The position numbers were made by a program, and so were the translations under genes. The notes under the pieces were generated by a model. The model was not told where the DNA came from. It did no database searches and saw only the letters and a list, made by a program, of their open reading frames with translations. A stretch of 32,517 bases of DNA. Origin: an uncultured Lachnospiraceae bacterium (lineage in GTDB: Bacteria; Bacillota; Clostridia; Lachnospirales; Lachnospiraceae). Of the stretch, positions 29,298 through 32,517 are shown one piece after another. Each line of letters opens with the position of its first letter. Position 1 is the stretch's first letter. The stretch is taken from positions 1 through 32,517 of the forward strand of contig CAMOYC010000009.1 of NCBI GenBank assembly GCA_946629665.1. Reading direction: 5' to 3'.

Positions 29298-30590
29298 ATG
29301 TCAGAATATAATGAAGGAAGATACCGCTATGATCCGGAAGAGTCCGGATCTCCGAGGACAGGCGACAGGGACTTTTCAGAGCCTGTAGAGCCCAGGAGAA
29401 AAAAAGGAAAGGGCGGATGCTTTTTGCGCCTGCTTTTCACACTCCTTCTTGTTTTGGCAGCCGCAGGCGTCGGATTTGCTGCCGGCCGCTTCAGTATAGA
29501 CCGGGCTGCAAAGGGACTGGGCTTAGATAATGCTGCCATTACAAAGAAACTGGAGATGATTGAATCCTATGTGTCAGATTATTATCTGAACAAGGTGGAT
29601 GACAAGAAGGTTGAGAATAATATCTATAAAGGATTCATGAAAGGGCTGGAAGACCCTTACGCAGATTATTATTCCCAGGAAGAGTATAAGCAGCTGAATG
29701 AGGAGGATTCCGGGGAGTATTACGGAATCGGCGTCACCGTCATGAAAGACCCTAACTCCTCCTACGTCCTTGCAGAATCTGTTTTCAAGGATATGCCTGC
29801 CTACAAGGCCGGCATGGAGAACGGCGACCTGATCATGGAAGTGGATGGCCAGAATACGGCGGAAATGACCCTGCAGGAATTCGTATCCAAGGTCAAGAGC
29901 AGGGACAGTGAAAAGACGGTCCTGAAAGTATTCCGGGACGGAGAAGAGATCGAGCTCACCGTGATCAAATCCGACGTCATCATCGATACGGTCGACTATG
30001 AGATGAAGAAGGGGAAAATCGGCTACATCAGCGTCTCCCAGTTCATTGATAATACCGATGAGCAGTTTATGGAGGCGATGGATGACCTGACAGGTCAGGG
30101 CATGAAGAGCCTGATCATTGACCTGCGGGACAACGGCGGCGGCCTGGTGACCACCTGTGTCAATATGGTTTCCAGGATCATACCTGAAGGCAAGATGATC
30201 TTCTATATGCAGGATAAGCAGGGAAACAAGACAGATTACAACAGCAACAGCAGCCAAACCTATGACGGCAGGATCATCCTGCTGGTCAACGGCAATTCCG
30301 CCAGCGCATCCGAGATCATGACCGGATGTCTGAAAGATTACAAGTTAGCCACGGTTGTCGGTGAGAAGACCTACGGAAAGGGGATCGTACAGAATATCAT
30401 GCCGCTTTCCGACGGTTCTGCGATCAAGTTTACGGTTGCTGCTTACTATACACCGAGCGGAGCGAATATCCATGAGAAAGGAATCGAGCCGGATGTGAAG
30501 GTAGAGATGACCAGGGATGAAGTGAAGGAAGCCCTGAAAGACCCTTCTAAGGATAAGCAGCTGAAAAAAGCATTAGAACTTTTGAAATAA
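29298..30590 (+). CDS. S41 family carboxy-terminal processing protease, CtpA-like
   Basis: A 430-residue membrane-anchored protease. A charged cytoplasmic N-terminus is followed by one transmembrane helix (about residues 41-63, ending GVGFAAGRF), then a PDZ domain (GIGVTVMKDPNSSYVLAESV, MENGDLIMEVDGQNT) and the S41 catalytic domain with IDLRDNGGGLVTTCV, NGNSASASEIMTG (Ser nucleophile) and VGEKTYGKGIVQ (Lys). It degrades or trims proteins outside the membrane from their C-terminus. ATG 29298 is chosen over ATG 29283 because the GGAGGG at 29285-29290 lies seven bases before it. Confidence 0.93.
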   Translation: MSEYNEGRYRYDPEESGSPRTGDRDFSEPVEPRRKKGKGGCFLRLLFTLLLVLAAAGVGFAAGRFSIDRAAKGLGLDNAAITKKLEMIESYVSDYYLNKVDDKKVENNIYKGFMKGLEDPYADYYSQEEYKQLNEEDSGEYYGIGVTVMKDPNSSYVLAESVFKDMPAYKAGMENGDLIMEVDGQNTAEMTLQEFVSKVKSRDSEKTVLKVFRDGEEIELTVIKSDVIIDTVDYEMKKGKIGYISVSQFIDNTDEQFMEAMDDLTGQGMKSLIIDLRDNGGGLVTTCVNMVSRIIPEGKMIFYMQDKQGNKTDYNSNSSQTYDGRIILLVNGNSASASEIMTGCLKDYKLATVVGEKTYGKGIVQNIMPLSDGSAIKFTVAAYYTPSGANIHEKGIEPDVKVEMTRDEVKEALKDPSKDKQLKKALELLK

Positions 30591-30621
30591 AAAAAGCGCG
30601 CAGGCTAAGCCAGCTGGCGCT
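30588..30621 (-). terminator. Terminator of the minus-strand DUF5721-type gene
   Basis: On the minus strand AGCGC / GCGCT (30621-30617 with 30599-30595, plus inner CAG/CTG) is followed by a run of seven T (30595-30589 read in reverse). The left arm lies inside the last codons of the minus-strand gene. In the plus direction the same hairpin is followed only by CTTTC, so it ends the S41 transcript poorly. Confidence 0.65.
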
Positions 30622-31081
30622 CTTTCAGAAATCGGGCTGTGAAGTCATCAAAGGCATGTTCCAGAGTCCGGTCCATGGTAAAGGTCCGGGCGGACAGGCC
30701 TGTCGTGAGGGACAGATGGTCCGGAGAGAACAGGATATTCAGGTACATGCCCTGGATATCTTCTGCGCGCAGCGGACCGCCGGAGCTTTCGATCAGACTT
30801 CGACTGGCAGACTCGGGCAGGGCCAGGACGATCTTCATAGCCAGGGGCATGCGTTTTCCCTTGATGATGGAGAAAATGTGCTGGCGGATCTCCTTCCAGA
30901 GACAGAATTCCCTGCTGATCTGCAGGTCAGAGTCATAGAAGTCCTTGTTCAGCCTCCCGTCAATGTGGTAGCTGACTCCCATCCGGATGGAGGCTTCGAC
31001 GAACAAAAAGGGATCGAAGGTATCCGTGGCAAGAAGCGTGTTCATAAAGTTTTTAACATCGGTTATCTGGACTTGGATCAT
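30605..31081 (-). CDS. DUF5721 family protein
   Basis: A 158-residue protein starting MIQVQITDVKNFMNTLLATD, then FDPFLFVEASIRMGVSYHID, GRLNKDFYDSD, SIIKGKRMPLAMKIVLALPE and a C-terminal region. This matches my memory of DUF5721, a family known mainly from Lachnospiraceae and without assigned function. ATG 31081 is preferred over the TTG at 31117, because the conserved N-terminus begins there, although the AAGAAG-type ribosome-binding site is weak. It is the only minus-strand gene in the window and converges with the S41 gene. It is transcribed away from the M18 peptidase, sharing a 128-base intergenic region. Confidence 0.8.
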   Translation of the reverse strand: MIQVQITDVKNFMNTLLATDTFDPFLFVEASIRMGVSYHIDGRLNKDFYDSDLQISREFCLWKEIRQHIFSIIKGKRMPLAMKIVLALPESASRSLIESSGGPLRAEDIQGMYLNILFSPDHLSLTTGLSARTFTMDRTLEHAFDDFTARFLKERQLA

Positions 31082-31209
31082 TTTCTTCTTTCGATACACA
31101 GTCTGGTGTGCAGACAATTGATTAGAATAATTTGGAAATACTTTAGACAGTTTATCATAACTTGGCAGATACGTCTAGAATATTCCGATGACAGGAAGGG
31201 TGGAAGTAT

Positions 31210-32481
31210 ATGGATGTATTAATGGAATGCCTGGAGCGGGGAACTGCTCCGGTCAACGTGGTGGCTTTTGCCGAAGAATACCTGGAGGGCCAGGGATTTG
31301 CCAAACTGGCCTGGGACGCTCCTTTAGAGACAGCGGACGGCGGAAAGTACTATGTGACCCCTTTCCCGGATGTCCTGTTTGCCTTTATCATGGACAGGGG
31401 CCCCGGGACTGCTGTGCCCGCCCGCATGGCTTTTGCCCATGTGGACCAGCCGGGTTTGAAGGTGAAGGGAAAACCGGATTTTAAAAATATGGGCTGCGCC
31501 ATGATGAATGTGGAAGTTTACGGGGGCATGAATGACCATACCTGGTTTGACCGGCCTCTGGGTATGGCGGGGCTGGTAATGTTAAGGGGAGAAGACCCCT
31601 TTGAACCGGTTCCGGTGGCCTATGACAGCCGCCGGCCTGTGGCAGTGATCCCCGGCCTGGCCATCCACATGGACCGGGAGGCTTTAAAGGGCTGGAAGAT
31701 CGACCGGCAGAAGGAGCTGATGCCCCTGACCGGCTTTGCGAGGGGAGACTGGACCGAGGAGCGGTTCCTGCATTTTCTTGCCCGGGAACTGAAGACGGAT
31801 GTCGGCGAGATCCTGTCCTGGGACCTGAATCTCTACAACAGAGATCTGCCGGAGATCTGCGGATTTGAGAAAGATATCCTTTGCTCGCCCCGGCTGGACA
31901 ACCTGGTTTCCGTGACTGCTCTTCTGGAGGCGATCGGGGAGGCGGAAGCCACGGACCATGTCAAGCTGATCGGCCTGTTCAACCATGAGGAGGTCGGGTC
32001 TGTCAGCAAGTCCGGCGCCCGTTCCTTCCTGTTGCGGTCTGTGCTGGAACGGATCTATGCCGGGAAGGGCTGCAGCCCTGAAAGCCGGGAGATTGTCTTT
32101 ATGCACAGCAGTTTCCTGTCTGTGGACGGAGCCCACGGAGCTCACCCTAACTATCCGGACAAATGTGACCCCACGACCCGGGCCCTGCTTGGCCGGGGAG
32201 TGGTCTTAAAGGTGAACACCAACCAGAAATATGCCTCGGATTGCAGGATGACCGCAATCATAAAAGAGCTGGCGGACCGGTATGACATCCCGCTGCAGGA
32301 GATCAATGACCGCAACTCGATCCGCGGGGGATCAACCCTGGGCCCCATGGTGGGGGCGGGCCTGCCCATGCAGGGCTGCGATATCGGCATACCCATGCTG
32401 GCCATGCACTCTGCCAGAGAAACCATGGCGGCAGACGACTATGAGAGCCTTTATCAGCTGGTCTCCGCCTATTTTTTCTAG
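31210..32481 (+). CDS. M18 family aminopeptidase
   Basis: The 423-residue metallopeptidase shows the M18 anchors: AHVDQPGLKVK (first metal His/Asp region), SPRLDNLVSVTALLEA, GLFNHEEVGSVSKSGARS (catalytic Glu pair), VDGAHGAHPNYPDK, NTNQKYASD and PMLAMHSARETMA (C-terminal His). It would cut N-terminal amino acids from peptides in the cytoplasm. In place of the usual HTDSPCLK the first motif reads HVDQPGLK; the His and Asp ligands are kept, the Cys is lost. GGGTGGAAG precedes ATG 31210. A further gene starts 11 bases after its stop. Confidence 0.92.
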   Translation: MDVLMECLERGTAPVNVVAFAEEYLEGQGFAKLAWDAPLETADGGKYYVTPFPDVLFAFIMDRGPGTAVPARMAFAHVDQPGLKVKGKPDFKNMGCAMMNVEVYGGMNDHTWFDRPLGMAGLVMLRGEDPFEPVPVAYDSRRPVAVIPGLAIHMDREALKGWKIDRQKELMPLTGFARGDWTEERFLHFLARELKTDVGEILSWDLNLYNRDLPEICGFEKDILCSPRLDNLVSVTALLEAIGEAEATDHVKLIGLFNHEEVGSVSKSGARSFLLRSVLERIYAGKGCSPESREIVFMHSSFLSVDGAHGAHPNYPDKCDPTTRALLGRGVVLKVNTNQKYASDCRMTAIIKELADRYDIPLQEINDRNSIRGGSTLGPMVGAGLPMQGCDIGIPMLAMHSARETMAADDYESLYQLVSAYFF

Positions 32482-32492
32482 GAGGGACAGGA

Positions 32493-32517
32493 ATGAAAGT
32501 AAGTATATATACGGATG
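32493..32517 (+). CDS. rnhA: Probable ribonuclease HI, 5' end only
   Basis: ATG 32493 with AGGAGG just upstream begins a frame MKVSIYTD that runs off the window. RNase HI proteins commonly start KVxIYTDG with the first Asp catalytic, so this is the likely identity, but only eight codons are visible. It appears co-transcribed with the M18 peptidase gene. Confidence 0.5.

Noticed and set aside
1..32517. CRISPR arrays, tRNA or rRNA genes, insertion sequences or integrases
   Set aside because: No spaced direct-repeat array, cloverleaf, rRNA segment or transposase-like frame was found on either strand.

Overview
The window reads as the chromosome of an anaerobic Firmicute of the Clostridia, most probably Lachnospiraceae. 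The gene order adk - KOW protein - infA - rpmJ - rpsM - rpsK - rpsD - rpoA - rplQ - ecfA - ecfT - truA - rplM - rpsI is the end of a Firmicutes ribosomal superoperon. A zinc-lid adenylate kinase, an enlarged ribosomal protein L17, a DUF5721-type protein and a fibronectin-like surface-protein tail fit that family. No database was searched; family calls rest on motifs seen by eye.

Layout. 1-468: non-coding, with coding remnants, a hairpin and a perfect 16-base palindrome before adk; secY is not there, and map is missing after adk. 469-9835: translation, transcription and ECF-transporter genes with readable promoters, terminators and a structured rplM leader. 9836-11363: end of the ribosomal block, an orphan fibronectin III-like C-terminus, two unrecognised membrane-protein genes, and a large terminator-like hairpin. 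11364-22962: eleven co-directional genes forming one apparent operon: nifH-like 1, nifD-like 1, nifK-like 1, hypF, hypC, hypD, hypE, a small TM1266-like ACT-type regulator, nifH-like 2, nifD-like 2, nifK-like 2. 23008-32517: a cytidylate-kinase-like protein, an M24 aminopeptidase P, a degenerate LCP/LytR_C protein, a degenerate WecG/TagA/CpsF-type protein, a PucR-type regulator, an S41 (CtpA-like) protease, a DUF5721 gene on the minus strand, an M18 aminopeptidase and the first codons of a probable RNase HI gene.

The notable system is the eleven-gene operon. Two complete nitrogenase-like reductase modules (Fe protein plus two component-1-like subunits) flank the enzymes that make the Fe(CN)2CO group of [NiFe]-hydrogenase. 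There is no hydrogenase, no hypA/hypB nickel-insertion gene and no true nitrogenase gene in the window. Both Fe-protein homologues keep the P-loop and both [4Fe-4S] cysteines. By eye alignment, the component-1-like subunits of both modules keep the same three of the six P-cluster cysteine positions and lack both FeMo-cofactor ligands in register. The gene set suggests a dedicated machine that builds or uses a cyanide/CO-ligated iron centre, or a new nitrogenase-like reductase whose cofactor depends on HypCDEF. That function is inference; the gene content, order and residues are seen directly.
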